DNA from: Bog-756 sp963833585
GTDB lineage: Bacteria; Actinomycetota; Acidimicrobiia; Acidimicrobiales; RAAP-2
DNA length: 64,000 nt
Assembly: GCA_963833585.1 (NCBI GenBank)
Contig: CAWHYF010000006.1
Coordinates: 930,001-994,000, forward strand
Direction of reading: 5' to 3'
Every line of letters begins with the position of its first letter. Within the stretch, counting starts at the first letter, position 1. The position numbers and the translations under genes were made by a program. The notes beneath the pieces are model-generated. The model saw nothing but the letters and a program-made list of their open reading frames with translations. It had not been told where the DNA came from and did not search any database. Below are positions 18,311 to 27,775 of this stretch, in pieces.

Positions 18311-19585
18311 ATGACGGTGCGATTGGCAATCAACGGCTTTGGACGGACGGGGCGCTCATTCCTTCGTTCGGCGCTCTCCTCCTCGCACGAGATCGAGATC
18401 GTTGCGATCAACGATCTCGGCTCGCCAGAGGCACTTGCTCGACTATTCGCCCGTGATTCGGTGCATGGGCGCTTTCCGGAGGCGGTGCGGGTCGACGGTG
18501 GCTCCATGGTCGTCGGCACTCACCGGATCTCGATACTCGGCGAATCCGAGCCGAAGGCCCTCCCTTGGGGTGAGCTCGGAGTTGACGTGGTCATCGAGTC
18601 GACCGGCAGGTACACCAGTCGCGACAAGGCGTCGGCCCACCTCGAAGCGGGCGCAACCCGGGTCGTGATCTCCGCTCCTTCCGCAGACGCGGACACAACA
18701 CTGGTCGTCGGCGTGAATGAAGAGCAGTTCGACCCGGAGCGGCACTTCATCATCTCGAACGCGTCCTGCACGACGAATTGCCTCGCGGTCCTGGCCAAGG
18801 TCCTCGACGACGCCTTCGGAATCGAGGATGGGTTCATGACAACCGTCCACGCCTATACCGGTGATCAGAGTCTGGTCGACGCCCTTCATAAGGACCCCCG
18901 GCGATCACGAGGCGCCGCCATCAATATCGTGCCGACGACGACTGGCGCGGCCCGAGCCACCGGCTCGGTGCTTCCCAGCGTGGCCGGAACGCTCGACGGC
19001 CTGGCGCTCCGTGTGCCGGTACCTGACGCGTCGATCACCGATCTGGTCGCCAACGTACGGGCCACGCCCACCGTCACCGAGGTCAAGCACGCCTACCGGG
19101 CGGCCGCCGGATCCGGTCGGTTGTCCGGACTGCTGGAGTACTCGGACGAACCCCTCGTCTCCTCGGACATCGTGGGCTCCCCCTACTCGTGCGTCTTCGA
19201 CTCGGAGCTCACCATGGCCCACGGACACCTCGTCAAGGTTCTCGGCTGGTACGACAACGAGTCGGGCTATGCGAGTCGACTCGTCGACCTGGCCGCCATC
19301 GTCGGTCACCCAGGAGCTGACCTCGGACGGCGGGGAGCAGGACGGGGCCGGCAATCTGCGTTGCCATCCGTGCGGCGGTCCGCACGCAATCGGGCGTCGC
19401 CCGGAGGCCACCCTCTCGCGAGCTGGCCTCATGCGCGAAGAAGGCCCAGGGTGGCGGCGGCATCCAGAAGCTCACCGCGGGCCCGGGGGTCGGCCACGCT
19501 TTCGATGATCAATCGGGCCTGCGCTTGCCCTGATCGACCGAAGATCTCGGCGCAACCTTGGTCGCTTACGATCGCCGAGTGCTGA
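18311..19585 (+). CDS. gap: Glyceraldehyde-3-phosphate dehydrogenase (C-terminus runs on)
   Basis: This is the NAD(P)-dependent GAPDH of glycolysis. The ATG at 18311 follows GGAGG. It shows the Rossmann motif AINGFGRTGRSFLRSAL, the catalytic Cys153 in SNASCTTNCLAV, the ARG/GAARAT phosphate-site region and the closing WYDNESGYASRLVDLAAIVG. That ending is normally within a few residues of the stop (about 335 residues, near 19316). Here the frame stays open to 19585, adding about 85 low-complexity residues that overlap the convergent CoA-transferase gene. A TGA at 19318-19320 in another frame is probably the true stop, missed because of one indel. A DevR-type box upstream implies induction with the dormancy genes. 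Confidence 0.88.
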   Translation: MTVRLAINGFGRTGRSFLRSALSSSHEIEIVAINDLGSPEALARLFARDSVHGRFPEAVRVDGGSMVVGTHRISILGESEPKALPWGELGVDVVIESTGRYTSRDKASAHLEAGATRVVISAPSADADTTLVVGVNEEQFDPERHFIISNASCTTNCLAVLAKVLDDAFGIEDGFMTTVHAYTGDQSLVDALHKDPRRSRGAAINIVPTTTGAARATGSVLPSVAGTLDGLALRVPVPDASITDLVANVRATPTVTEVKHAYRAAAGSGRLSGLLEYSDEPLVSSDIVGSPYSCVFDSELTMAHGHLVKVLGWYDNESGYASRLVDLAAIVGHPGADLGRRGAGRGRQSALPSVRRSARNRASPGGHPLASWPHARRRPRVAAASRSSPRARGSATLSMINRACACPDRPKISAQPWSLTIAEC

Positions 19586-20670
19586 AACGATGTGACCGGA
19601 TTGGTGAGGATCGGCAGCACGGATGACGCGTCTGTCTTCTCGTGCCACGAGTGCAGGGCGACCACGGCGTGCCCGCCAGGCGAATGAAGGGCGCCACTGA
19701 CGAAATCCGCCTGACCCCCGAACCCTGAGTGGACCACCCCGCCAACGAAACTGGCGTTGGCCTGGGCGAAGAGATCGACCTGCATAGCCATGTTGACAGA
19801 GACCATGGCCGGATTGCGGGCTATACGTGCAGGGTCGTTGATGACCTCTGTGCGTAGCATCTGCAGCCGAGGGTTGGCGTCTGCCCACGCATAGAGTTCC
19901 GACGACCCACAGAGGAATGACGTCTGAATGAGGTCGGTCTCGGATCGAGAGAACCGACCTGCTCCAGGGCCAGAACGCCGTCGCTGATCATTTCGGACCA
20001 GATACCGAGATGTCGACGAGAGACGAGCTCACTTGCGGCGACATCGGGGATCTTCCCGATGCCGAGCTGCAGCGTGGCCCCGTCATCGGCGAAGCGAGCG
20101 ACCTGCTCGCCGATTCTCTTGTCGGTCTCGCTGATTTGTCGAGACGGGGCCTCTGGGAGAGGTTCATCTACCTCCACGGCGAAATCGATCCAGTCGACCG
20201 GGAGTTCACCGTCACCAAATGTGTATGGCATGTTCGGATTCAGTCTGGGCGATGACCAGTCCACCACGGGCACGCGCCCGCTCAATGGCCGCGGGAAGGA
20301 TATTGACCTCGATCCCGAGCGAGACCTTGGCACCTCGGGGGACGCGTGGTGTGGATGAGAACGGCGTCGACCGGCCGTGAGGTGTCGAACAGGCGGGGGA
20401 CCAGTGATAGGCGCATCGGCAGGTAATCGAGCGATGGGTCATGTCGCATGCCTGGCCCGACGAACGGGGTCTCGTTGATGACGCCCGAGCGCTGGGGCCA
20501 ATCCGCCTGGGCATTGATGGCGAACAGCCGGCACCGCTCGCGCGAGGCCTCGAGGGCGTGGAGGAGGCCCATTGGTGTGGCGAAATTTCCCGATACGACA
20601 ACTCGTGGCTCTTCGCCCGGCAATGCTGCCTAGACGGTTGATCGACCTCCTCGACCGAGACGATTCGCAT
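19429..20670 (-). CDS. Acetyl-CoA hydrolase / CoA-transferase (several frame breaks)
   Basis: Four reading frames together give a nearly complete protein of about 414 residues of the acetyl-CoA hydrolase/4-hydroxybutyrate CoA-transferase family. Pieces in order: MRIVSVEEVDQPSRQ (start near 20670); EEPRVVVSGNFATPMGLLHAL to NETPFVGPGMR; KVSLGIEVNILPAAIERAR; NPNMPYTFGDGELPVDWIDFAVEVDEP with LQLGIGKIPD; then DLFAQANASFVGGVVHSGFGGQADF and ASVLPILTNPVTSFQHS to the stop. Breaks lie near 20630, 20335, 20235 and 19900. The family moves CoA between acetyl-CoA and other acids. Conservation is good throughout, so error is likelier than decay, but four breaks in 1.2 kb is high and a pseudogene cannot be excluded. 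Confidence 0.65.
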
Positions 20671-20881
20671 GCGGTCAGACCGAGTGAGGGCACAGAGATC
20701 CGGAACCCAGCGAGTCGATGTTCGCGGCAGGGCGCCAGAGAGCAAGGCCTTCGTACAACGGGGTCGTGGATCAAGCGGGCAGAACGAGGCCGGACGGACA
20801 CCGGCCAGCGATAGGGATCACGAACAACCTCCACACACAGACCTTTCTCCGACCGGCTGGCGACAGGTCGCCCAATCCGGT

Positions 20882-20919
20882 GTGACCTTTGGCCCTACTG
20901 AATGCCGACGTTGGGCCCC
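20882..20919 (+). promoter_or_regulatory. Two adjacent DevR-like boxes before the alcohol dehydrogenase
   Basis: GTGACCTTTGGCCCTA (20882-20897) differs at one base from the consensus box. GCCGACGTTGGGCCCC (20904-20919), 22 bp further on, is a weaker second copy. DosR-controlled promoters in mycobacteria often carry paired boxes. The stronger one is 60 bp upstream of the ATG at 20958. Confidence 0.7.
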
Positions 20920-20957
20920 ATGCTAGAGGTCTAAGGCTCTCACGAGGAGAGAACACC

Positions 20958-21998
20958 ATGAAGGCACTTGTCTACGAAGGACCGGGCTCGAAGTCTTGGA
21001 AAGAGGTGCCCCACCCGACGCTCCAGGATGACACCGACGCCATCGTCCGAGTCGATGCCACCACCATCTGTGGCACCGACCTGCATATCTTGAAAGGTGA
21101 CGTTCCCGAGGTCACCGCCGGACGCATCCTCGGCCACGAGGCGGTCGGGACCGTCGTTGAGATCGGTGCCGGGGTCAAGAGCATCGCCCGAGGTGAGCGG
21201 GTGCTGGTTTCGTGTATCTCCTCCTGCGGGCGTTGCCGCTTCTGCCGGGAAGGTCGCTATGGCCAGTGCCTCGGGGGAGGCGGGTGGATCCTCGGGCACC
21301 TGATCGATGGCACTCAGGCGGAATTCGTCCGGGTCCCGTTCGCCGACACCTCCACCTATCCGGTGCCCGCCGAAGCGAGCGACGAGGAGATCCTGATGCT
21401 CGCGGACATCCTCCCCACCTCCTACGAGGTTGGGGTACTCAACGGTAAGGTTCAGCCGGGCGACACCGTGGTGGTCGTGGGAGCCGGTCCCATCGGCTTG
21501 TCTGCCATCCTCGGCGCCAAGCTGTTCTCACCGGGCCACGTGGTGGCAATCGACCTCGTCGACGCCCGCCTCGAAGCCGCCAAGCGATTCGGGGCCGATG
21601 TGACGATCAATAACGAGCACGAAGACGCGGTCGCTATCGTTCAAGCGCTCACCGACGGCCTCGGCGCCGATGTGGCCATCGAGGCGGTTGGTGTCCCCCA
21701 ATCGTTCGAGCTGTGCACCGAGCTGGTGCGGCCCGGTGGGCACGTGGCCAATATCGGAGTCCACGGACAGCCGGCAACCCTCCATCTAGAGTCACTGTGG
21801 ATCCGCGACGTGACCATCACCACGGGCCTGGTAGACACCAATTCCACGCCAACCCTCATGAGGCTGGTGTCGGCCGGGCAGATCGACGCCGCACAGTTCG
21901 TGAGCCACCGGTTCAGTCTTCAGCAGATGGGCGAGGCCTACGACGTGTTCGGGCGAGCAACTGATACCGGCGCGCTGAAAGTCGTGCTGTCCCGCTGA
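20958..21998 (+). CDS. Zinc-dependent medium-chain alcohol dehydrogenase
   Basis: This is a full-length (346 residues) MDR-family dehydrogenase that interconverts alcohols and aldehydes or ketones with NAD(P). Catalytic zinc ligands are visible as C in TTICGTDLH, HE in ILGHEAVGTVVEIG and the later Asp/Glu region. Structural zinc cysteines occur in SCISSCGRCRFCREGRYGQC. The cofactor motif is VVVVGAGPIGLSAI, followed by an acidic residue in AIDLVDARLEA, which suggests NAD preference. The ATG at 20958 follows GAGGAGA. The gene sits behind paired DevR-like boxes, and gpsA follows 135 bp downstream, so a role in reoxidising NADH under oxygen limitation is plausible. Confidence 0.9.
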   Translation: MKALVYEGPGSKSWKEVPHPTLQDDTDAIVRVDATTICGTDLHILKGDVPEVTAGRILGHEAVGTVVEIGAGVKSIARGERVLVSCISSCGRCRFCREGRYGQCLGGGGWILGHLIDGTQAEFVRVPFADTSTYPVPAEASDEEILMLADILPTSYEVGVLNGKVQPGDTVVVVGAGPIGLSAILGAKLFSPGHVVAIDLVDARLEAAKRFGADVTINNEHEDAVAIVQALTDGLGADVAIEAVGVPQSFELCTELVRPGGHVANIGVHGQPATLHLESLWIRDVTITTGLVDTNSTPTLMRLVSAGQIDAAQFVSHRFSLQQMGEAYDVFGRATDTGALKVVLSR

Positions 21999-22133
21999 GA
22001 TGTCCCCCGGTGAGGTTGCCTCCGACCGGATCGCACGGATGACGGATTGGGAAAGTCGTCCGCCATCCGGTCGAACAGCGTTGCGGGTCCACAACGGGAC
22101 TCTCATCGTGACCAGGGACAGGGATGGTCTCTG

Positions 22134-23123
22134 ATGAAGATCGCTGTACTCGGAGCTGGATCTTGGGGGACGACCGTGGCGTCCCTGGTGGCCCCGAGGC
22201 ACGCCACCGTCCTTTGGGCACGCAATCCCGACGTGGCCAGGTCCATCAGCGCCGATCACGTCAATCCTGCCTACCTGCCCGGTATGGAGTTGCCTTCCAA
22301 ACTGGCGGCCACTGACGAACTTGAGGAGGCCGTTTCCGACGCCGACCTTCTGGTCGTCGGCGTGCCCACCTCCGGTTTCCGCTGTGTGCTCGAGAGGTCC
22401 GCCGAGTACATCCGTCCTTGGATCCCGGTGATCAGCCTGTCCAAGGGTCTCGAGCGCGGTTCTCTCCTGCGGATGACCGAAGTGATCAGGCAGGTGGTCC
22501 CGGGGCATCCAGTTGCCGCGCTGACCGGCCCGAACCTCGCACTGGAGATCATGTCAGGAAAGGCCGCCGCGGCGGTCATCGCAACCGATGATCTCGAAGT
22601 GGCCAGTGCCATCCAGGCGGTGTTCACTCGGGGCCTTTTCCGGGTCTATCTGAACGACGACGTCATCGGTTGTGAGATGGGTGGCGCGCTCAAGAACATC
22701 ATTGCCATAGCAACGGGGATCGGCGAGGGGATTGGCGTCGGCGACAACACGCGGGCCGCCGTCATATCTCGAGGATTGGCCGAACTCACCCGACTCGGTG
22801 TTGCGGTGGGCGCCCAACCTGCCACCTTCGCTGGGCTGGCCGGCATGGGGGATCTGATAGCCACCTGCATGAGTCCCCACAGCCGCAACCGGGCCGTGGG
22901 CGAACAGCTAGGCAAGGGGCGGCGGCTCGAAGACATCCTGGGCGAGATGCATATGGTCGCCGAGGGTGTTCTTACCGCCAGCGTGGCGCTCGAACTGGCC
23001 GACCGTCACCGTCTCGAGCTGCCGATTTGTACGATGATCAACAGCATCCTGAGTGGCAGCATTCAACCACTGGATGCCTACCGAGGCCTGACCCCAGCGG
23101 GCCGTGAGCAAGACCCCTGTTGA
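22134..23123 (+). CDS. gpsA: Glycerol-3-phosphate dehydrogenase [NAD(P)+]
   Basis: The enzyme reduces dihydroxyacetone phosphate to sn-glycerol-3-phosphate, the backbone of phospholipids and triacylglycerol. The 329-residue protein shows the N-terminal nucleotide motif MKIAVLGAGSWGTTVA, SLSKGLERG, the LTGPNLALEI motif, GGALKNIIAIATGIGEGIGVGDNTRA with the catalytic lysine, and GLAGMGDLIATCMSPHSRNR. The ATG at 22134 has no strong ribosome site. It follows the alcohol dehydrogenase at a 135-bp distance, so it may share that transcript. Placement among storage-lipid and dormancy genes suggests a copy dedicated to lipid storage. Whether the genome has another gpsA cannot be seen here. Confidence 0.92.
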   Translation: MKIAVLGAGSWGTTVASLVAPRHATVLWARNPDVARSISADHVNPAYLPGMELPSKLAATDELEEAVSDADLLVVGVPTSGFRCVLERSAEYIRPWIPVISLSKGLERGSLLRMTEVIRQVVPGHPVAALTGPNLALEIMSGKAAAAVIATDDLEVASAIQAVFTRGLFRVYLNDDVIGCEMGGALKNIIAIATGIGEGIGVGDNTRAAVISRGLAELTRLGVAVGAQPATFAGLAGMGDLIATCMSPHSRNRAVGEQLGKGRRLEDILGEMHMVAEGVLTASVALELADRHRLELPICTMINSILSGSIQPLDAYRGLTPAGREQDPC

Positions 23124-23160
23124 GGCAGGTACTCGCTCATTGGTCATTACAGGGGGGTCG

Positions 23161-23174
23161 GTGCCCAACGTCCC
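23161..23174 (-). promoter_or_regulatory. DevR-like box before a PNPOx-like gene
   Basis: The minus strand reads GGGACGTTGGGCAC, a good match to the DevR pattern in the left half and centre. It is 130 bp from the start of the plus-strand gene at 23304. The whole box lies within the intergenic repeat shared with 34507-34638. Confidence 0.6.
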
Positions 23175-23294
23175 ATCCCCTTGACCATGCGGACAACTTG
23201 CCAAGGATCTGGAGCGGTCAGTCCCGGGGATCGCTCGAACAGGGCCGGCAATGGAGGTCGGAAGCCCCTAGTAGCGGGCACGCAGAGGTGGCAT
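23161..23294 (+). repeat. Intergenic repeat, copy A (second copy at 34507-34638)
   Basis: The segment aligns with 34507-34638 in the same orientation at roughly 80% identity by eye over the first 88 bases, and more loosely to the end. Shared blocks include CCTTGACCATG, CAACTTGCCA, CTGGAGCGGTC and CTCGAAC. Its first 14 bases (23161-23174) form a DevR-like box. The rest has no assigned role. Confidence 0.7.
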
Positions 23295-23303
23295 GGTGGT
23301 CAT

Positions 23304-23726
23304 ATGTGGATCGACGCCAAGGGTTCGACCGTCCTCCCCTCCCCAGAGTGCATGCGATTGCTGGCTGTCGGGGCCAAGGAGGGCGGGATCGGAAGGGTCG
23401 GGATAGCCACCGACCAGGCGCCGGTGATCATCCCAGTCAACTTCGCGCTGCGGGACGGTCTGGTGCTGGTTCGGGTGGGCACGGGGTTCTTGTCCCAGGC
23501 AGTAGGCGGGCACCTGGTGGCGTTTGAAGTCGATCACATCGATTCCGATGCGGGAACCGCCTGGAGCGTGCTTGTTCGTGGGCTGGCGACACTGGCCGAA
23601 GTGCCGAGCCCATCCGAACTCGAAGCGGCGGGGCAACCGTTGGTGCCCGAGCCGGGAGACATGGTGCTGACCATTCGCCCGGATGTGGTTACCGGTCGAC
23701 GCTTCGACCTTCGCGACGCGGCCTAG
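23304..23726 (+). CDS. Pyridoxamine 5'-phosphate oxidase-like protein
   Basis: This is a 140-residue split-barrel protein, the third paralog in the window. It starts MWIDAKGSTVLPSPECMRLL and shows GRVGIATDQAPVIIPVNFALRDG and HLVAFEVDHIDSDAGTAWSVLVRG. It closes with VVTGRRFDLRDAA. The cofactor is probably flavin or F420, by family. The frame is open upstream to 23181, but the start at 23304 fits the family length. Between gpsA and this gene lies the repeat/DevR box element, suggesting that it has its own promoter. Confidence 0.78.
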   Translation: MWIDAKGSTVLPSPECMRLLAVGAKEGGIGRVGIATDQAPVIIPVNFALRDGLVLVRVGTGFLSQAVGGHLVAFEVDHIDSDAGTAWSVLVRGLATLAEVPSPSELEAAGQPLVPEPGDMVLTIRPDVVTGRRFDLRDAA

Positions 23727-23833
23727 AGCCAGATATCGCTTCAATGGCGCCACTGCCCTTCCCGGTCGTGCCCGAGCCCACGACGGCCCGGTTCGAGAGG
23801 CGCAGGCGGTCTTCATCTCTGCCACCAGAGCTT

Positions 23834-24925
23834 CTACTGCAGCAGCTCCCGCACGTGACGGACGATCTCGAGGTCCTCGCGGGCGTGGACGACCAGCACC
23901 GGGTTGCCCGCTTCGGGGGATATCAGTCTGTCTCCTTCCCCGAATTGGCTGGCGGCGTCGTCCAGGCGCACCCCGAGGAATCCAAGGCCCGTACATACGT
24001 CGTGTCGCAGCCGAGGGGCAGCTTCGCCCGCCCCACCGGTGAACACCAAGCCGTCCATCCCATTCATGGCTGCGCACATAGCGGCGACTCCGGTCTGGAT
24101 CCTGTACACGTAGACCTGGAAGGCAAGCAAGGCGTCCGGATCCCCTGCGTCCATGGCCGCCAACACGTCGCGCAGGTCCCCGGAGCCTCCCGCCAAGCCG
24201 GCCAGCCCCGACCCATGTTCGAGAGCCTCTTCGACGTCGGCGGCCGACAGGCCGTGATTTCGCTCCACCCACAGGACCAGACCAGGATCGACGCTGCCCG
24301 AGCGCGTGGCCATCACCAGGCCCTCCATAGGGGTGAACCCCATGGACGTGTCGACCGAGCCGCCGAAAGCTACTGCAGCCAGGGAGGCGCCGGCGCCGAG
24401 GTGGGCGGTGACCAGGCGGAGTTCGTCACGTGGACGGCCGAGAATCTCTCCCGCCCGTCGGCTGGCCCAGGCGTGGCTGAGGCCATGGAAGCCGAAGCGT
24501 CGGATGCCCCACTGCTCCCGCCAGGGACGGGGTATGGCGTAGGTGGTGGCCTTTGCCGGCATGTCGGCGTGAAAGCTGGTGTCGAAACAAGCCACCTGGG
24601 GCAGATCTGGCCGCAACGATCGCAAACCGTGGATCGCGCTCAGACTGGGAGGGTTGTGCAATGGCGCCAGCTCGGCCAGGGCGTCGAGCCGGGCGTCGAC
24701 GCCGTCGTCGAGGATAATGGGCTGACGGAAGGCCGAGCCGCCGTGAACCACTCGGTGGCCGGCGGCATCGAAGTTCGGGTTCTCCTCGACAAAAGCACCG
24801 AGGGCGGCGGCCATATCCGCCGGCGCGGGACAAGCAGGGTCAGCGGCCGCCACCACGCGGTCCTCCCCGTCCAGCAGACGCAGCTTCAGCGAGCTGGAGC
24901 CGGCGTTGACGACAAGGACTTGCAC
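23834..24925 (-). CDS. ackA: Acetate kinase
   Basis: The enzyme makes ATP and acetate from acetyl phosphate (or the reverse), here most likely using acetyl phosphate from the divergent phosphoketolase. The 363-residue protein starts with GTG at 24925 and shows VLVVNAGSSSLKLRLLDG, the HRVVHGG and FDTSFHADMP motifs, GFHGLSHAWASRRA, HLGAGASLAAVAFGGSVDTSMGFTP and VFTGGAGEAAPRLR. It is about 35 residues shorter than typical AckA, mostly through shorter loops, with the active-site motifs kept. The 77-bp divergent region to xfp contains a weak DevR-like half-site (24969-24985). Confidence 0.92.
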   Translation of the reverse strand: MQVLVVNAGSSSLKLRLLDGEDRVVAAADPACPAPADMAAALGAFVEENPNFDAAGHRVVHGGSAFRQPIILDDGVDARLDALAELAPLHNPPSLSAIHGLRSLRPDLPQVACFDTSFHADMPAKATTYAIPRPWREQWGIRRFGFHGLSHAWASRRAGEILGRPRDELRLVTAHLGAGASLAAVAFGGSVDTSMGFTPMEGLVMATRSGSVDPGLVLWVERNHGLSAADVEEALEHGSGLAGLAGGSGDLRDVLAAMDAGDPDALLAFQVYVYRIQTGVAAMCAAMNGMDGLVFTGGAGEAAPRLRHDVCTGLGFLGVRLDDAASQFGEGDRLISPEAGNPVLVVHAREDLEIVRHVRELLQ

Positions 24926-24968
24926 CCACTCACCATGCCAGATTGAAGTGACCGGACGTCACCATGAC

Positions 24969-24985
24969 GAAGATATGTCCCCGTG
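24969..24985 (-). promoter_or_regulatory. Weak DevR-like half-site in the ackA/xfp divergent region
   Basis: The minus strand reads CACGGGGACATATCTTC. Only the GGGGAC half and A/T-rich centre fit the DevR pattern. It lies about 45-60 bp upstream of the ackA start but under 20 bp from xfp's. Confidence 0.3.
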
Positions 24986-25002
24986 ATGCAGAGGAGAACC
25001 GG

Positions 25003-27414
25003 ATGAATGCCGTCGATAGATCGCCATCCCTGGCTCAGGGGGAAGAGGATGAGTTGCTTGCTCTCGATGCCTACTTCCGGGCAGCCAACTACCTCACCGC
25101 GGGCCAGATCTACCTCATGGACAACCCGTTGTTGCAGCGGGCCCTGGTCCCCGAGGACATCAAGCCACGGCTACTGGGCCACTGGGGGACCAGCCCTGGA
25201 CTCAACTTCATCTACGCCCACCTGGGCCGGTGCATCAAGGCGCTGGAGCTCAGCGTCATCTTCGTCTGCGGTCCGGGTCACGGGGGGCCGGCCGTCGTGG
25301 CCAACACCTGGCTCGAAGGCACCTACAGCGAGCGATATCCCCACATCGGGCGCAACCGCGACGGCATGGGACGGCTGTTCCGGCAGTTCTCCTTCCCCGG
25401 CGGCATCCCCAGTCACTGCAGCCCGGAGACCCCGGGTTCCATCCACGAGGGCGGCGAGCTCGGCTACTCGCTGAGCCATGCCTTCGGGGCGGCGTTCGAC
25501 AACCCCGACCTGGTGGTCGCCTGTGTGGTGGGCGACGGTGAGGCCGAGACCGGGCCGGCGGCCACCGGATGGCACTCGAACAAGTTTCTGGACCCCCGAC
25601 GGGACGGCGCCGTGCTGCCCATCCTGCATCTGAACGGATACAAGATCGCCGCTCCAACGGTGCTCGCTCGAATTCCCACTCCCGAGCTCTTGGACCTCTT
25701 CAGCGGCTATGGATACCGCCCGGTGCTGGTCGAAGGTGGATTTGACGGCGAAGGAGCGATGGCCGTGCACCGGCGCATGGCTGCAGAGCTCGACGCGATC
25801 TTCGCCGAGATCCGCGACATCCAGGATGCCGCCCGCTCACCGAAGGGTGCCGGCACCCGGGCAAGATGGCCGATGCTGATCCTTCGGACACCCAAGGGCT
25901 GGACCGGCCCGGCGGTCGTCGACGGATTGCCGATCGAGGGGACCTTCCGCTCCCATCAGCTCCCGCTGACCGAGGTGCGGACCAACCCCGAGCATCTCGC
26001 CCAGCTGGAGGCGTGGCTTCGCAGCTATCGGCTCGATGAGCTCTTCGGCGAGGACGGAGGGCCCACCGGGGCCATTTGCCAGTTCCCCCCGTCCGGTGAG
26101 CGTCGAATGAGCGACAACCCGCATGCCAATGGGGGACTCCTTCGAGCCGAGCTCGAGCTCCCCGACTTCTCCGACTTCGCCGTCGAGGTGCCGAGCCCGG
26201 GCACCGTCACACGGGAGGCGACCCGGGTACTCGGTTCCTTTCTCCGAGACGTAATACGAACCAACCCGGACACGTTCCGTCTCTTCGGGCCAGACGAAAC
26301 CGCTTCCAACCGGTTGCAGGACGTCTTCGAAGCCACCGACCGGGCCTGGGACGCAGAGCTACGACCCGGCGACGACCATCTGGCCCCCGACGGGCGTGTC
26401 ATGGAGGTGCTGTCGGAGCATCAGTGCGAGGGATGGCTCGAGGGGTATCTCCTCACCGGTCGCCATGGCCTGTTCAACTGCTATGAGGGGTTCATCCACA
26501 TCATCGACTCGATGTTCAATCAGCATGCCAAATGGTTGAAGGTCAGCGCCGAGGTCCCGTGGCGCCGGCCCATCTCCTCGCTGAATTACCTCCTCTCCAG
26601 CCATGTCTGGAGACAGGACAACAACGGATTCTCTCATCAGGACCCGGGGTTTATCGATCACGTGGTCAACAAGAAGGCCTCGATCGTCCGCGTGTACTTT
26701 CCGCCGGACACGAACTGCCTCCTGTCGGTTGCTGACCACTGCCTTCGCAGCCACAACTATGTCAATGTCGTTGTCGCCGGCAAGCAGCCCCAACACGACT
26801 GGCTTACGATGGACGAGGCGTTGGAGCACTGCACACGTGGGCTCGGGATCTGGTCCTTTGCATCCAACGACGATGACTCGGTGCCCGACGTCGTTATGGC
26901 CAGCTGCGGCGATATTCCCACCCTCGAAACCCTGGCCGCAGTGGACCTTTTGCACCAGCACCTCCCAGGCCTGAAGGTCCGCGTTGTCAACGTTGTCGAT
27001 CTGATGCGTCTCGAACCAGATACCGAGCACCCTCATGGACTCCCGGATCGCGAGTTCGACACGCTGTTCACTCCCGACCGGCCGGTGATCTTCGCCTACC
27101 ACGGCTACCCGCTACTCATCCATCGTCTGACCTACCGGCGGACCAATCATGACAACTTCCATGTCCGGGGATACAAGGAGGAAGGAACTACGACCACCCC
27201 CTTCGACATGGTCATGCTCAACGACCTCGACCGATACCACCTGGTCATCGACGTGCTCGATCGAGTTCCCGGACTCGGCCCCCAAAACGCGATGCTGCGT
27301 CAGCAGATGGTCGACGCTCGGCTCGAAGCCCGCCGCTACGGCTGCGAGCACGGCGAAGACCCTCCCGAGATCGTCGACTGGCGTTGGAGCGGTTCTACGC
27401 CGGCCCCGGAGTAG
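25003..27414 (+). CDS. xfp: Phosphoketolase (xylulose-5-phosphate/fructose-6-phosphate)
   Basis: The TPP enzyme cleaves xylulose-5-P or fructose-6-P to acetyl phosphate plus glyceraldehyde-3-P or erythrose-4-P. The protein is 803 residues, normal for the family. It shows GPGHGGPAVVANTWLEGTYSE, the PETPGSIHEGGELGYSLSHA signature, the TPP-binding GDGEAETGPAATGWHSNKF (from about residue 177) and, in the second half, DSMFNQHAKWLK, RQDNNGFSHQDPGFIDHV and HRLTYRR. The ATG at 25003 follows GAGGAG. It is divergent from ackA. Acetyl phosphate feeds acetate kinase for ATP and glyceraldehyde-3-P feeds the DevR-boxed GAPDH, forming a short energy-yielding bypass. Confidence 0.95.
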   Translation: MNAVDRSPSLAQGEEDELLALDAYFRAANYLTAGQIYLMDNPLLQRALVPEDIKPRLLGHWGTSPGLNFIYAHLGRCIKALELSVIFVCGPGHGGPAVVANTWLEGTYSERYPHIGRNRDGMGRLFRQFSFPGGIPSHCSPETPGSIHEGGELGYSLSHAFGAAFDNPDLVVACVVGDGEAETGPAATGWHSNKFLDPRRDGAVLPILHLNGYKIAAPTVLARIPTPELLDLFSGYGYRPVLVEGGFDGEGAMAVHRRMAAELDAIFAEIRDIQDAARSPKGAGTRARWPMLILRTPKGWTGPAVVDGLPIEGTFRSHQLPLTEVRTNPEHLAQLEAWLRSYRLDELFGEDGGPTGAICQFPPSGERRMSDNPHANGGLLRAELELPDFSDFAVEVPSPGTVTREATRVLGSFLRDVIRTNPDTFRLFGPDETASNRLQDVFEATDRAWDAELRPGDDHLAPDGRVMEVLSEHQCEGWLEGYLLTGRHGLFNCYEGFIHIIDSMFNQHAKWLKVSAEVPWRRPISSLNYLLSSHVWRQDNNGFSHQDPGFIDHVVNKKASIVRVYFPPDTNCLLSVADHCLRSHNYVNVVVAGKQPQHDWLTMDEALEHCTRGLGIWSFASNDDDSVPDVVMASCGDIPTLETLAAVDLLHQHLPGLKVRVVNVVDLMRLEPDTEHPHGLPDREFDTLFTPDRPVIFAYHGYPLLIHRLTYRRTNHDNFHVRGYKEEGTTTTPFDMVMLNDLDRYHLVIDVLDRVPGLGPQNAMLRQQMVDARLEARRYGCEHGEDPPEIVDWRWSGSTPAPE

Positions 27415-27775
27415 TCGGTGCTGGAATTTCTGCCGGTGGCTCAACCTGCCGGCAACCTCCACCAGGCTGGTGCGAAACGGTTCGGATCACGGTTCAACTG
27501 CGCCATTCCGTTGGCACGGCCCCGCCCGCACCACCACGAGCGCCGAGTAGGCTGACAGGCGTCCGTGCGCTTTCTTCGCCACTGCATCCCAGATTCGGGT
27601 GAACACCCATCCGAGAGCCAGCGATCATCGTGCAGTGCGCTGAGATTCTTCTGCCAACCCTTGACCCTTGGGAAATTGGAGCCGACGCGGGCCAACGTCT
27701 GAGTCTGCGGTCGTGCGGTGCTGGTTCAACACTACCAGCCACGGGTTCCGTCACTTCTGACTCTGTGACCCCCGA
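27415..27775. other. Convergent intergenic region
   Basis: About 360 bases lie between convergent genes. GCTGGT (around 27720) can pair with ACCAGC across an 8-base loop. GGGCCAACGTCTGA (27689-27702) resembles part of a DevR box, but no gene start is near. No protein-like frame is seen. Confidence 0.4.

Noticed and set aside
27689..27702. GGGCCAACGTCTGA, similar to part of a DevR box
   Set aside because: It lies between two convergent gene ends with no start codon or promoter context.
27715..27745. GGTTCAA-containing hairpin that looked like a tRNA T-arm
   Set aside because: No acceptor stem, anticodon arm or 3' CCA fits around it.
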